Shown in pieces: positions 24,169 through 32,741 of a stretch of DNA of 64,000 nt (position 1 is the first letter of the stretch; every line of letters begins with the position of its first letter). The stretch lies in assembly GCF_003384725.1 (NCBI RefSeq), contig NZ_QNVV01000013.1, positions 62,001-126,000 on the forward strand. Direction: 5' to 3'. A program made the position numbers and the translations under genes. This DNA is from Chryseobacterium pennipullorum (GTDB lineage: Bacteria; Bacteroidota; Bacteroidia; Flavobacteriales; Weeksellaceae). The notes beneath the pieces were generated by a model. That model was not told the origin of the DNA. It did not search any database and worked only from the letters and a program-made list of their open reading frames with translations.

Positions 24169-24176
24169 CAAAAGTA
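24169..24176 (-). promoter_or_regulatory. Putative -7 box (TACTTTTG) of the 23939-24124 peptide gene
   Basis: Exact TAnnTTTG match on the minus strand, 44 bases before the start codon; no clear -33 element. Confidence 0.4.
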
Positions 24177-24256
24177 AATAAATTAATGTTATTCAGAACA
24201 TAAAAAAATGTTAATTAACTCATAATCTTGTATTTAAAAGCATAAAAAAGAGGGTA

Positions 24257-25498
24257 TTATTCAGTGAATTCCAAATCCTTGTTGTGGGTTTCCGAGATGG
24301 TGAGTGAAGAATAGAAAGCAAGCCCGAATACCACTACACCTACGATGGCAGCACTTTTCACAACGGAAAAACCGCCTTTAAAGAAGTCGAATGCAAGGAT
24401 CATAACAGGTACTAACCCTCTGACCATATTCGGAACAGTAGTGGTTGCCGTATTTCTGATATTGGTTCCGAATTGTTCTGCTGCCAATGTTACGAACATG
24501 GCCCAATACCCGGTTCCAAAGCCCAGCCACACACAGAAAAAGTAGTATTTTGTTTCCGTATTGGTATTGCCAAACAACATAATACCCACTCCCACCAGCG
24601 TGAAGATCAACATATAGAAAATGGCCATTTTCCGGGATTTTAACGCCTGGGAGATAAATCCACTCAAAAGATCACCCACAGAAATCCCTATATAAGCCCA
24701 CATAATTGCCTTACCGGGATCAATATCCCTAATTCCTAATTCAGGGGCAAACTGATTGGCTAAAACGGCTAATATCCCAATACAATACCACGTAGGTAAT
24801 CCTACTGCAATGCATTTCAGGTATCTGATGAGGCGGTCCTTATTGGTGAAAAAGGAAAGGAAATTTCCTTTGGAGACACTTTTATGTTCAATTTTTTTAT
24901 AGATACCGGATTCTGAAACGCTTATCCTCAGAAGCAGTAATAAGATTCCCATGATTCCTCCAATGATATAGGAAACGTTCCAGCCACCAGCCAGCTCTAC
25001 GGTCAGCTGGGCGACTACAGCACCCATCAGCCCAAATCCAGCTACGACGGAGGTACCGATAGCCCTTAAATTCTTTGGCAGGCTTTCAGAAACCAGGGTA
25101 ATTCCTGCTCCAAGCTCACCGGCAAGGCCAATTCCCGCGATAAACCTAAGACCGGCATATTGATAAACGAGATGCTCTTTGGGAAAATAGGGAAGAAATC
25201 CGCAGGCGATATTAGCCAGTGAATAGACTAAAATAGAACCGAAAAGCACAGAGAGCCTCCCTTTTTTGTCTCCAAATATTCCCCAGAAAACACCTCCCAG
25301 CAAAAGCCCTACCATCTGGCAGTTCAGAATAAAGGTACCATCCGCATCAGGATTCAGCCCTAGGGCTTTTAAACTGGGAATTCTCACAATTCCAAACAGA
25401 AGGAGGTCATAAATATCAACAAAATAGCCTAAGGCTGAAATAATAACGGGAATAGAGAAAATGTACTTCAGTTTTGAAAACAGGGACAGTTCTTGCAT
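24257..25498 (-). CDS. MFS transporter, metabolite:proton symporter type
   Basis: 413 residues with twelve predicted helices. TM1 carries GYFVDIYDLLLFG, the acidic pattern of the metabolite/sugar:H+ symporter branch, and the loop 2-3 signature is GIFGDKKGRLSVLFGS. Family-typical GLAGELGAGITLVSESLPKN follows in the region of TM4. The substrate is probably an organic acid or similar small metabolite, but the sequence does not tell. A 130-base gap separates it from the GG-leader peptide downstream; a transport link is not supported, since GG leaders normally need an ABC peptidase-exporter. Confidence 0.85.
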   Translation of the reverse strand: MQELSLFSKLKYIFSIPVIISALGYFVDIYDLLLFGIVRIPSLKALGLNPDADGTFILNCQMVGLLLGGVFWGIFGDKKGRLSVLFGSILVYSLANIACGFLPYFPKEHLVYQYAGLRFIAGIGLAGELGAGITLVSESLPKNLRAIGTSVVAGFGLMGAVVAQLTVELAGGWNVSYIIGGIMGILLLLLRISVSESGIYKKIEHKSVSKGNFLSFFTNKDRLIRYLKCIAVGLPTWYCIGILAVLANQFAPELGIRDIDPGKAIMWAYIGISVGDLLSGFISQALKSRKMAIFYMLIFTLVGVGIMLFGNTNTETKYYFFCVWLGFGTGYWAMFVTLAAEQFGTNIRNTATTTVPNMVRGLVPVMILAFDFFKGGFSVVKSAAIVGVVVFGLAFYSSLTISETHNKDLEFTE

Positions 25499-25518
25499 TT
25501 TTAAGTTTTGATAAAAAT

Positions 25519-25550
25519 AAAAAACCTTTCAATTTCTTGAAAGGTTTTTA
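25519..25550 (-). terminator. Terminator after rny
   Basis: AAAACCTTTCAA pairs with TTGAAAGGTTTT around TTTC. It lies 22 bases beyond the rny stop and just before the MFS start. Confidence 0.85.
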
Positions 25551-25571
25551 TGAAATATCTTTTTCTGATTA

Positions 25572-27140
25572 TTATCTTGCAATATTCACCGCTCTGGTTT
25601 CCCGGATTACGGTGACTTTCACCTGTCCCGGGTAGGTAAGCTCATTCTGAATCTTTTCAGAGATGTCATAAGACAGTTGAGAAGCGACTTCGTCATTTAC
25701 TTTCCCGCTCTCTACCATTACTCTGAGTTCTCTACCTGCCTGGATTGCATAAGCACTTGATACTCCATCGAAGCTTAATGCTGCAGATTCAAGGTCTTTC
25801 AGTCTCTGGATATAAGACTCCAACACCTGTCTTCTTGCTCCCGGTCTTGCTCCTGAGATGGCATCGGCAACCTGAATGATCGGAGACAACAATGATTTCA
25901 TTTCGATTTCATCGTGGTGAGCTCCAATTGCGTTAATAACTTCCGGGTTTTCGCCGTACTTCTCAGCCCATTGCATTCCTAGTAATGCATGCGGCAGTTC
26001 TGATTCCTGCTCAGGAACCTTACCTATATCGTGTAAAAGACCTGCTCTTTTGGCTAATTTAACGTTTAATCCCAGTTCAGCAGCCATTGTTGCAGCGATG
26101 TTTGCTACTTCTCTGGAGTGCTGTAATAAGTTCTGTCCATAGGAAGAACGGTATTTCATTCTACCAACGATCTTGATTAATTCAGGGTGTAATCCGTGGA
26201 TTCCTAAATCGATGATCGTTCTTTTACCCACTTCAATGATCTCCTCTTCAATTTGTTTTCTTGTTTTTTCTACAACTTCTTCGATTCTTGCCGGGTGAAT
26301 TCTACCATCGGTAACCAATCTGTGAAGGGATAGTCTTGCGATTTCTCTTCTTACCGGATCAAAACATGAAAGAAGGATGGCTTCCGGGGTGTCGTCAACG
26401 ATGATCTCTACTCCTGTCACGGCTTCCAAAGCACGGATATTCCTACCTTCTCTACCGATAATTCTACCTTTCACTTCGTCAGATTCAATGTTGAATACCG
26501 ATACTGAATTTTCGATAGCCTGCTCGGTTCCGATTCTCTGGATGGTCTGAATAACGATCTTTCTAGCCTCGTTTTTAGCATTCATCTGAGCTTCTTCCAT
26601 GATGCCCTGAACATGTGCCTGGGCTCTTGTCTTCGCCTCTGCTTTCATGGTTTCTACCAATTCCGCCTTAGCTTCATCTGCAGTATAATTAGAGATCTTC
26701 TCTAAAATTTCAACTTTTTTAGTGGTGGCCACATCCAGTTCCTGCTGTTTTCTGTCCAGGATCTCATTTTTCTTCGCGTAATCTGCAATTTGCTTATCCA
26801 GATCTTTTTCAAGTTTTCCCACTTTGCTAAGCTCGTCGTTCAGCTTGTGCTCCTTGTCTTTCGTTCTTTTTTCTACTTCCTGCATTTTCTTTTCGCGGGA
26901 CTGGATATCAGCATCATGCTGGGATTTCAGTTCCAGGAACTTTTCTTTTGCCTGAAGGTTTTTTTCTTTCTTTATGGATTCAGCTTGTACGTTAGCTTTT
27001 TCTATAAGGTTTTCGGCATTTTTCTTTGCATCATCTATGATAAATTTTGCTTTAGTATTGAGCGAGCTTCTGGAGAAAAACATCCCGATCACTGCCCCAA
27101 TAACTAAACAAATAACGCCTACTATAATGGCTGTTGTCAT
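25572..27140 (-). CDS. rny: Ribonuclease Y
   Basis: A membrane-anchored endoribonuclease that initiates mRNA decay. The 522 residues show an N-terminal anchor (3-24), a long charged coiled coil (about 30-200), a KH domain with [21 protein letters not shown] written in two parts ([21 protein letters not shown]) near 225-245, and an HD domain with [12 protein letters not shown] and [10 protein letters not shown]. The C-terminal end [16 protein letters not shown] is typical. Length matches B. subtilis RNase Y (520). Preceded on the same strand by zapA and a probable 6S RNA. Confidence 0.97.
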   Translation of the reverse strand: MTTAIIVGVICLVIGAVIGMFFSRSSLNTKAKFIIDDAKKNAENLIEKANVQAESIKKEKNLQAKEKFLELKSQHDADIQSREKKMQEVEKRTKDKEHKLNDELSKVGKLEKDLDKQIADYAKKNEILDRKQQELDVATTKKVEILEKISNYTADEAKAELVETMKAEAKTRAQAHVQGIMEEAQMNAKNEARKIVIQTIQRIGTEQAIENSVSVFNIESDEVKGRIIGREGRNIRALEAVTGVEIIVDDTPEAILLSCFDPVRREIARLSLHRLVTDGRIHPARIEEVVEKTRKQIEEEIIEVGKRTIIDLGIHGLHPELIKIVGRMKYRSSYGQNLLQHSREVANIAATMAAELGLNVKLAKRAGLLHDIGKVPEQESELPHALLGMQWAEKYGENPEVINAIGAHHDEIEMKSLLSPIIQVADAISGARPGARRQVLESYIQRLKDLESAALSFDGVSSAYAIQAGRELRVMVESGKVNDEVASQLSYDISEKIQNELTYPGQVKVTVIRETRAVNIAR

Positions 27141-27184
27141 AATATATATTGAGTTTTAATTGTCTTCATATCCAAATAAAAAAG

Positions 27185-27320
27185 CCCACAATAATCCAGA
27201 GATTGAGAGTAAACTCCTAATCAACACGATTTGAACTGATTTCCACTGTCTGTAATCCGGAAGTCCGGCTCGCCATTCAATGGACATTTGCTCGGTAATT
27301 GTTTAGCGTTGAGTTTACCT
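27185..27320 (-). ncRNA. ssrS: Probable 6S RNA (SsrS) between zapA and rny
   Basis: The gap between zapA and rny is not coding but folds on the minus strand into a long rod. GTAAACTC near 27316 pairs with GAGTTTAC near 27209. Alternatively or additionally, TCAACGC pairs with GTGTTGA just inside. Interior hairpins CCAT-TGA-ATGG and CCGG-ACTT-CCGG lie near the apex. Size (about 130-140 bases) and the position directly after zapA agree with 6S RNA, which sits beside zapA in many bacteria. I cannot run a covariance model; boundaries are approximate and the identity is inferred mostly from context and shape. Confidence 0.5.
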
Positions 27321-27368
27321 TTAATGTGTTAGAATTATTGTAGGCAGTCTGTTTTCGGGAAAAAAAAT

Positions 27369-27656
27369 CTATTTCCCGATTTCATTCAATGACTGATTGA
27401 TCTTGGCCAGTCTGTCATTGGTAGAATTAATATTTTTCTCGTAGTTAAGAGATACTACTTCTGCATTGGTTCCCAGTTTCAGGGCACACATGGCCAAAGC
27501 ATCCTGTTTGTCTCTTACATCGAAGTTCTGTTCAAAATCTTTAATCATATTTTCAATCTGCTTCCCCACTTTACGCAGAGTTTCTTCCTCTGCTGCCGGT
27601 ACGTTCAGCGGATATACCCTTCCTGCAATGTTTATGGTTATTCTCCTTACCTCCAT
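27369..27656 (-). CDS. zapA: Cell division protein ZapA
   Basis: A small FtsZ-ring-associated protein that crosslinks FtsZ filaments. 95 residues: an N-terminal globular part (RRITINIAGRVYPLNVPAAE) with the family's strand pattern, LRKVGKQIENMIKDFEQ, then KQDALAMCALKLGTNAEV and a C-terminal coiled coil (NINSTNDRLAKINQSLNEIG). Start ATG overlaps the stop of the upstream coiled-coil gene by one base (TAATG), so translation is probably coupled. Followed by the probable 6S RNA and rny. Confidence 0.92.
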   Translation of the reverse strand: MEVRRITINIAGRVYPLNVPAAEEETLRKVGKQIENMIKDFEQNFDVRDKQDALAMCALKLGTNAEVVSLNYEKNINSTNDRLAKINQSLNEIGK

Positions 27657-27958
27657 TATAATCCACTGTTTTGAAGCTGAGCAATACAGAAATCAATTTC
27701 TTTGACCAATCTGTTGATATGGTTTTTCATTAATCTATTGTGTTCAGGATTTCCTGATATTGCTGAATAAAGTTTTATATTTTTTTGTTCTTCTGCTAAT
27801 ACCTGATTTCTTCTTCTTTCCTCATCATATTTCTTCTTCAATTCTTCATGCTCAATATTTAATTCTGATAAATTTTCAGTAAGATTTTTATAATTCTTTT
27901 GGAGAGTCAAAATCTTTCTCTCTAATTCTGAAAAATTGTTTTCTAAATCTTGAAGCAT
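27656..27958 (-). CDS. Coiled-coil protein coupled to zapA
   Basis: 100 residues from ATG 27958. A longer frame upstream is rejected because a terminator and a good promoter lie there. The protein is almost wholly helical with heptad-like Leu/Ile spacing (LERKILTLQKNYKNLTENLS, then NIEHEELKKKYDEERRRNQ), ending NHINRLVKEIDFCIAQLQNS. The last part, a conserved-looking VKEIDxCI segment, suggests a defined C-terminal helix. Overlap with zapA and its coiled-coil nature suggest a division partner comparable in role to ZapB. That is inference from context; no sequence identity to ZapB is claimed. Confidence 0.8.
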   Translation of the reverse strand: MLQDLENNFSELERKILTLQKNYKNLTENLSELNIEHEELKKKYDEERRRNQVLAEEQKNIKLYSAISGNPEHNRLMKNHINRLVKEIDFCIAQLQNSGL

Positions 27959-27985
27959 TTCAGGTTTGTATATTCTAACTAGAAG

Positions 27986-28015
27986 CAAAAATAAAAAAAT
28001 ATTAACACTAACAAA
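27986..28015 (-). promoter_or_regulatory. Promoter of the coiled-coil/zapA operon
   Basis: On the minus strand TTTG (28015-28012), an 18-base spacer, then TATTTTTG (27993-27986). Both elements match the flavobacterial consensus. The predicted start falls about 20 bases before the ATG at 27958. Confidence 0.65.
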
Positions 28016-28046
28016 AATAAAACGTCCTATATTTTGGAATCCTAAC

Positions 28047-28072
28047 AAAAAAGGAGATGCAGAAGCACCTCC
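28047..28072 (-). terminator. Terminator after porT
   Basis: On the minus strand GGAGGTGC pairs with GCATCTCC (one G-U pair) around TTCT, followed by TTTTTT. It separates porT from the zapA operon. Confidence 0.85.
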
Positions 28073-28098
28073 TCGTATATTGTCCAACGGGATTATTC

Positions 28099-28881
28099 TT
28101 ATTCGAATTTAAGAACAAACATAATGGCTCTTGTCTGTAATGTGGAAATGGCAGAAGCCCAATACGGAGGTGTAGTCGCGTTATCCGCCACTTTTTCATT
28201 GTTCATAAAGAATGTTCCTCTGATGGCCGGGGTCAGTTTAAATTTGTTGAAATAAAACTGAATTCCCATTTCTGCAGACCACGCAAAGTTGTGGGTGGTA
28301 GATCTGAAGATCTGCTGCATATTATCATCTGTAGATCCTGAATTAGACTGCAGATTTACAATATAATTCACCCCTGCTGCAACATAAGGCCTGGAATTGT
28401 ACCATCTCTGGCCGTGAAGTTCCAAAAGGACAGGAATATCTACCAAAGTGGATTTGATTTCTCTTACTCTATCATTTTCTGTCAGTGGAATCGGCATAAA
28501 AGGAGGATTGGTTAAAGATCCGCCTGCATAGATGTCATTAGATTGAGTATTAAAAGTCAACTGTCTTTGTGCAAACTGTAATCCCGGTTCTAATCTTACA
28601 TCAAGATAGTCGTTGAGTCTCCATTTTGCAATAAGGCCGGCACCAAAACTGTAACTTTCTTTAGAAGATACAAGGTTTGCGTTGTCGTGCATCCCATATC
28701 TCGGATGCAGTACAATCCGGTAGTCCAGTCTATTCCCGTTCAAATAAAAACCCCAACTGAATTTCTGCTCGTCGAAATCTTCCAACTTATCCATTCTGTT
28801 TCGGGTTCTAAACTGCGCGTCTGCAAAAACGGCAATATTTACTGAGGCTAAAACCAGTGCTTTTAATAAAAATTTATTCAT
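28099..28881 (-). CDS. porT: PorT family outer-membrane beta-barrel protein (type IX secretion)
   Basis: 260 residues with a signal peptide (about 1-23) and alternating amphipathic strands ending in the aromatic-terminated FVLKFE, as outer-membrane barrels do. Family-like segments are KFSWGFYLNGNRLDYRI, FGAGLIAKWRLNDYLDVRLE and RPYVAAGVNYIVNL. PorT is needed for type IX secretion and gliding in Bacteroidota. It starts three bases after ubiE, an arrangement often seen in this phylum, which supports the assignment. A T9SS cargo protein is encoded at 38.1 kb. Confidence 0.85.
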   Translation of the reverse strand: MNKFLLKALVLASVNIAVFADAQFRTRNRMDKLEDFDEQKFSWGFYLNGNRLDYRIVLHPRYGMHDNANLVSSKESYSFGAGLIAKWRLNDYLDVRLEPGLQFAQRQLTFNTQSNDIYAGGSLTNPPFMPIPLTENDRVREIKSTLVDIPVLLELHGQRWYNSRPYVAAGVNYIVNLQSNSGSTDDNMQQIFRSTTHNFAWSAEMGIQFYFNKFKLTPAIRGTFFMNNEKVADNATTPPYWASAISTLQTRAIMFVLKFE

Positions 28882-28884
28882 AGG

Positions 28885-29616
28885 TTACTTTGTTGCTTTA
28901 TAAATTGTGGCTATACCTAAACTTAGTTTTTTATATTCTACTTTCTTAAATCCCGTATCTAAAAGAATTTGCTTCATCTTTTCCCCGAAAGGAAAAGCAT
29001 TTACAGAATCCGGAAGGTATGTATACGCCCTATTATCTTTAGAAACCAGTCTGCCTATGGCAGGTAATATGTTTCTGAAATAAAACATATAAAACGGTCC
29101 CATAAAACCCTCAACCTTTGAAAACTCCAGTATATAAACACTCTTGTTATCTTTAACTACTCTTCTTAACTCTGCCAAACCTTTGGTAAGGTTCTCAAAA
29201 TTCCTTACTCCAAATGCAACGGAAACAGCATCAAATCTATTGTCCTCGAAAGGTAAGTTTTCTGCATCTCCTTTTTGCATGGAAATTTTGCCGTCTAATT
29301 TAAGTTTTTTTATTTTAATAACGCCAACATTGAGCATTTGTTGTGATAAATCTAAACCAACTACTTTGGACCCGGTACCTTTTTCAATGGTAATCGCCAG
29401 ATCTCCCGTTCCTGTAGCCACATCCAGTACTTCCTGTGGGTTGTCATTTTTCATCCATCTTACCAGTTTATTTCTCCACAAAACATCAATTTTCATGGAT
29501 AAAACATGGTTCAGAAGGTCATACTTCGGTGCAATATTGTCGAACATATCCTCTACCTGGCTTTTCTTGGTAGCCTCTGAGTTGTAGGGAGTAACTTTTG
29601 TGATATCTTTTGTCAA
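28885..29616 (-). CDS. ubiE: Demethylmenaquinone methyltransferase
   Basis: A SAM-dependent C-methyltransferase for the last step of menaquinone synthesis (UbiE/MenG). In 243 residues: the family start VEDMFDNIAPKYDLLNHVLS, motif I VLDVATGTGDLAI, motif II LPFEDNRFDAVSVAFGVRN and LPDSVNAFPFGEKM near the C terminus. Bacteroidota use menaquinone, so this is the likely substrate. It forms a tight cluster with porT downstream and a membrane-anchored hypothetical gene upstream (3-base gap). Confidence 0.96.
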   Translation of the reverse strand: MTKDITKVTPYNSEATKKSQVEDMFDNIAPKYDLLNHVLSMKIDVLWRNKLVRWMKNDNPQEVLDVATGTGDLAITIEKGTGSKVVGLDLSQQMLNVGVIKIKKLKLDGKISMQKGDAENLPFEDNRFDAVSVAFGVRNFENLTKGLAELRRVVKDNKSVYILEFSKVEGFMGPFYMFYFRNILPAIGRLVSKDNRAYTYLPDSVNAFPFGEKMKQILLDTGFKKVEYKKLSLGIATIYKATK

Positions 29617-29619
29617 AAC

Positions 29620-30189
29620 TTAAAACTTGTAATATTCTTTATAATAATTTAGGAAATCCTGCTTTCTGAAAATCTTGGAGCGTGATTCCACTTTCTGGAT
29701 ATTCTTGATTACCTTATCGTAATCTTCATCTACATTGTAATAGAAGTCTTCTGTGTAAAGCTTGCTGAAGCGCTTTGCCCCTCCGAAATACTCTTTTCCG
29801 TCGATAACGGTTTTGTCAAGAGCCATCAGTAAGGAGTCTTTTTTGAGGTTATACCCATAATACTGATCGTTGACATAGTAATCCTGGTGCGCAATATTAA
29901 TCAAACCACGAAGTTTATTCACTTCAAACGCTGAATCGTACAGCATTTTTTTATTCTGATCAAAAACCTGAATAGAGTTTTTCCCTTTATTCAAATCCAC
30001 ATGCACGTACTGCCCCGCTGAAATGATTCCTTCAGATCCGCTATTGATCTTAAAATAATAGGTATTCGGGGTAGGATTATCTACAACATAATAATTCTTC
30101 TTGGCTAAAAAAAGGAAGTAGATCCCAAAGGCACCGATAAACGCCACAGCTGCAATGAGTAAGCCTTTTAAGGATGAGTTGTTTTTCAT
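29620..30189 (-). CDS. Membrane-anchored hypothetical protein upstream of ubiE
   Basis: 189 residues: a single N-terminal transmembrane segment (about 8-28, KGLLIAAVAFIGAFGIYFLF), then a periplasmic domain rich in Tyr and Asn with beta-like strands (YYFKINSGSEGIISAGQYVH), ending in a basic tyrosine-rich helix (KQDFLNYYKEYYKF). No family recognised. It is the first gene of the apparent unit with ubiE and porT; the gap to ubiE is 3 bases. Function unknown. Confidence 0.7.
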   Translation of the reverse strand: MKNNSSLKGLLIAAVAFIGAFGIYFLFLAKKNYYVVDNPTPNTYYFKINSGSEGIISAGQYVHVDLNKGKNSIQVFDQNKKMLYDSAFEVNKLRGLINIAHQDYYVNDQYYGYNLKKDSLLMALDKTVIDGKEYFGGAKRFSKLYTEDFYYNVDEDYDKVIKNIQKVESRSKIFRKQDFLNYYKEYYKF

Positions 30190-30256
30190 AGATTGTAAAG
30201 TACAATTTTTGCAAATTTAATAATATTTTTAATTCTCCGTTATTAATATTAATTAT

Positions 30257-30264
30257 TAACTTTG
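30257..30264 (+). promoter_or_regulatory. Putative -7 box (TAACTTTG) for the FabH-like gene
   Basis: Exact TAnnTTTG match 26 bases before the ATG at 30291 in a divergent gap; no clear -33 element. Confidence 0.4.
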
Positions 30265-30290
30265 CATCTTTAAAAAAATCATATAAACGA

Positions 30291-31358
30291 ATGCCGAATA
30301 CGATCATTATTGGCTCTGGATGTTACATTCCAAACAGAGTTATTGGTAGAGATTACTTCATGAATTCCGAGTTCTACACAGAAGATGGGGTAAAGATTGA
30401 AAAGCCTGTGGAAGAAACCATTGCGAAATTTGTAGAGATTACAGAAATCGAAAACAGGAGGTTCATTGAGGATGATCTTTCCAACTCAAAAATCGGTTAT
30501 GAAGCTGCAAAGATTGCCCTTGAAGATGCAAAAGTAGACGGGGAAGAATTGGATTACATTATTTATGCAAGCAATTTCGGAGAAGTTACTGAAAACGGAT
30601 ATGCGGACTTTATGCCCACAATGGCAGCAAGGGTAAAGAACAAACTGGGCATCAAAAACAGAAAATGTGTAACATATGATATGCTTTTCGGATGTCCGGG
30701 ATGGGTGGAAGCTATGATTTTGGCCGATAACTTAATCAAAGCCAAAGTAGCCAAAACAATTCTGGTGATCGGTGGAGAAACTTTAAGCCGAGTTACAGAT
30801 CCGCACGACAGAAACAGAATGATTTTTGCTGACGGAGCCGGTGCCGTGGTGGTACAGGCTACTGACGAGGAAAATGTGGGAATAATTGCCCATAATACGA
30901 TCTGCGACAACGGCCCGGAGCTCAATTATCTCGAAAACGCACCTTCCATCAATAAAGACGTGGATCAAAAGCGTCTGTATGTAAGAATGCTGGGAAGAAA
31001 AATCTACGAATATGCCCTTAAAAATGTACCGGTAGCCATCAAGGAAACCATTACAGACGCCGGGTTATCTATTGAAGATATTGATAAGATCTTAATTCAT
31101 CAGGCCAATGCCAAAATGGATTACGCTATGATCGAAAGACTGCACAGGTTATATGACGTCAAAGAATATGACCACGCCATCTCTCCTATGACAATCCAGA
31201 ACCTTGGAAATACGTCTGTAGCAACAATTCCTACCATGTATGATTTAATAATTAAAGGAAAAATGGAGGGTCATTCGTTTAAAGATAAAGGTAACATTGT
31301 TATGACTTCGGTAGGTGCCGGAATGAACATCAATGCTGTCGTTTACAGATTTCCTTAA
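30291..31358 (+). CDS. 3-oxoacyl-ACP synthase III (FabH-like) family protein
   Basis: 355 residues with the thiolase fold and the KASIII triad: Cys135 in DMLFGCPGWVEAM, His in LIHQANAKMDYAM, Asn in NLGNTSVATIPTMYD. Also FADGAGAVVVQ and the end motif SVGAGMNINAVVYRF. It is longer than E. coli FabH (317), with an N-terminal insertion around FYTEDGVKIEKPVEETIA, as in the flavobacterial group that may act in branched-chain initiation or specialised lipid synthesis. It could be the housekeeping FabH, but no fab genes are nearby. Condensation of acyl-CoA with malonyl-ACP is the expected chemistry. Confidence 0.88.
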   Translation: MPNTIIIGSGCYIPNRVIGRDYFMNSEFYTEDGVKIEKPVEETIAKFVEITEIENRRFIEDDLSNSKIGYEAAKIALEDAKVDGEELDYIIYASNFGEVTENGYADFMPTMAARVKNKLGIKNRKCVTYDMLFGCPGWVEAMILADNLIKAKVAKTILVIGGETLSRVTDPHDRNRMIFADGAGAVVVQATDEENVGIIAHNTICDNGPELNYLENAPSINKDVDQKRLYVRMLGRKIYEYALKNVPVAIKETITDAGLSIEDIDKILIHQANAKMDYAMIERLHRLYDVKEYDHAISPMTIQNLGNTSVATIPTMYDLIIKGKMEGHSFKDKGNIVMTSVGAGMNINAVVYRFP

Positions 31359-31382
31359 ACGTATTTAATAAACAAAAAAATA

Positions 31383-31418
31383 TAAAAGCACAGGGAAGTT
31401 ATTCTTTGTGCTTTTTTT
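31383..31418 (+). terminator. Terminator after the FabH-like gene
   Basis: AAAGCACA pairs with TGTGCTTT around GGGAAGTTATTCTT (with further inner pairing), followed by a T run. Its position argues against a GTG start at 31408 for the next gene. Confidence 0.7.
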
Positions 31419-31428
31419 GAATCAGACC

Positions 31429-32634
31429 ATGCAAAAGAATTTTTTAATTATCGCTGGAATCTTCCTGTTTTTGGAAGTTTACATTTATCAGGCCATCAGA
31501 ACACTTACAGATAACTTCTGGATACGAACGGGATATTGGGCAATATCATTGATTGTCTACGGGATTTTCGCTTATGAAATCACCCATCTTTCAAGATCAG
31601 ACAGAAGTACTTCAAGAGCCCAGATTATGGTTTCATTATTTTTAATATTTATTCTTCCCAAGATTTTTGTGGTTTTATTTTTATTAATCGATGATATCAT
31701 CAGAACCGGAGGCTATCTGATCGGCTTCACAAAACCTGCGGAAAATTTCTTTCCGGAAAGAAGGAAGTTTCTCAGTCTGGTTGGCCTGGGAATGAGTGGT
31801 GTTCTTTCAGCCCTTTTTATTGACGGAATTACATTCGGAAAATACAGGCACAAAGTAAGAAGAGTAAAAGTAAAACTTTCCAACCTTCCGAAAAGTTTCA
31901 AAGGTTATAAAATCATTCAGATTTCAGATGTTCACAGTGGCAGCTTTTCAGACCCAGGCAAGCTTCAACATGCTATTGACCTAATCAATGAGCAGAAACC
32001 CGACCTTGTCCTCTTTACCGGAGACATGGTGAACAATGTTGCAGATGAATTCAAACCCTTCATACCTCTGTTTTCGCAGATCACGGCCAAAGATGGCAAA
32101 TTTGCGGTGCTAGGAAATCATGATTACGGAGATTATGTAACCTGGGCATCCCTTGATGCCAAAAAGAAAAACCTGGATACCCTCATTGATTATGAAAAGC
32201 AGGCTGGTTTTGATATGCTGAGAAACGAAAACAAAATGATTGAGAAAAACGGTGAAAAGCTCTACATCCTTGGGGTAGAAAACTGGGGACTGAAACCCTT
32301 CCCTCAATTCGGAAGAATTGATGACGCCTTAAAAGGAGTACCCGAATCCGCTACAAAAATCCTGATGAGCCATGATCCCACCCATTTTGATTATGTCGTA
32401 AAAAAACACCCTGGAAACATCCATTTAACACTTTCAGGACATACCCACGGGATGCAGTTCGGTCTGGATCTTAAAAATATAAAATGGTCACCGGTTCAGT
32501 ACCGTTACCCGAAATGGGCAGACCTTTATGAGAGCGAAGGGAAATTGCTATATGTGAACAGAGGGTTTGGAGTTCTTGGATATCCGGGAAGAGTGGGCGT
32601 ACTGCCTGAGATAACCCTGTTTGAGCTGAGTTAG
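31429..32634 (+). CDS. Membrane-anchored metallophosphoesterase (YkuE/YaeI-like)
   Basis: 401 residues from ATG 31429. Four N-terminal hydrophobic segments (to about 115) precede a calcineurin-like domain carrying all metal ligand motifs: QISDVHSGS (DxH), FTGDMVNN (GD), LGNHDYGDY (GNHD) and LSGHTHGMQFG (GHxH). The order and the membrane anchor match the YkuE/YaeI-type phosphodiesterases acting on lipid-linked substrates or cell-envelope metabolites. The exact substrate is unknown. Confidence 0.88.
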   Translation: MQKNFLIIAGIFLFLEVYIYQAIRTLTDNFWIRTGYWAISLIVYGIFAYEITHLSRSDRSTSRAQIMVSLFLIFILPKIFVVLFLLIDDIIRTGGYLIGFTKPAENFFPERRKFLSLVGLGMSGVLSALFIDGITFGKYRHKVRRVKVKLSNLPKSFKGYKIIQISDVHSGSFSDPGKLQHAIDLINEQKPDLVLFTGDMVNNVADEFKPFIPLFSQITAKDGKFAVLGNHDYGDYVTWASLDAKKKNLDTLIDYEKQAGFDMLRNENKMIEKNGEKLYILGVENWGLKPFPQFGRIDDALKGVPESATKILMSHDPTHFDYVVKKHPGNIHLTLSGHTHGMQFGLDLKNIKWSPVQYRYPKWADLYESEGKLLYVNRGFGVLGYPGRVGVLPEITLFELS

Positions 32635-32706
32635 GGATTCGGGTTGCAGGTTTCTTGTGTTACACAAAACATTAACCATAACATTCTCTCTCTAATCCTT
32701 TTAACT

Positions 32707-32741
32707 GAAACCTATTACCTGCTACCTAATATCTATCACCT
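32707..32741. repeat. Degenerate heptamer array (nnnACCT type)
   Basis: GAAACCT, ATTACCT, GCTACCT, AATATCT and ATCACCT follow without slip from 32707. The last unit overlaps the stop codon of the convergent minus-strand gene. Its complement (AGGTnnn) resembles the array at 110-153. Confidence 0.75.

Noticed and set aside
24257..25498. MFS transporter as the exporter of the GG-leader peptides
   Set aside because: Double-glycine leaders are processed by C39-peptidase ABC exporters; adjacency alone is not evidence.
27959..28087. N-terminal membrane-segment extension of the coiled-coil gene upstream of zapA
   Set aside because: That stretch contains the porT terminator and a two-element promoter; ATG 27958 begins the coherent coiled-coil protein.
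31408..31428. GTG start for the metallophosphoesterase
   Set aside because: It lies inside the terminator of the preceding gene; ATG 31429 is in frame and begins the hydrophobic anchor.
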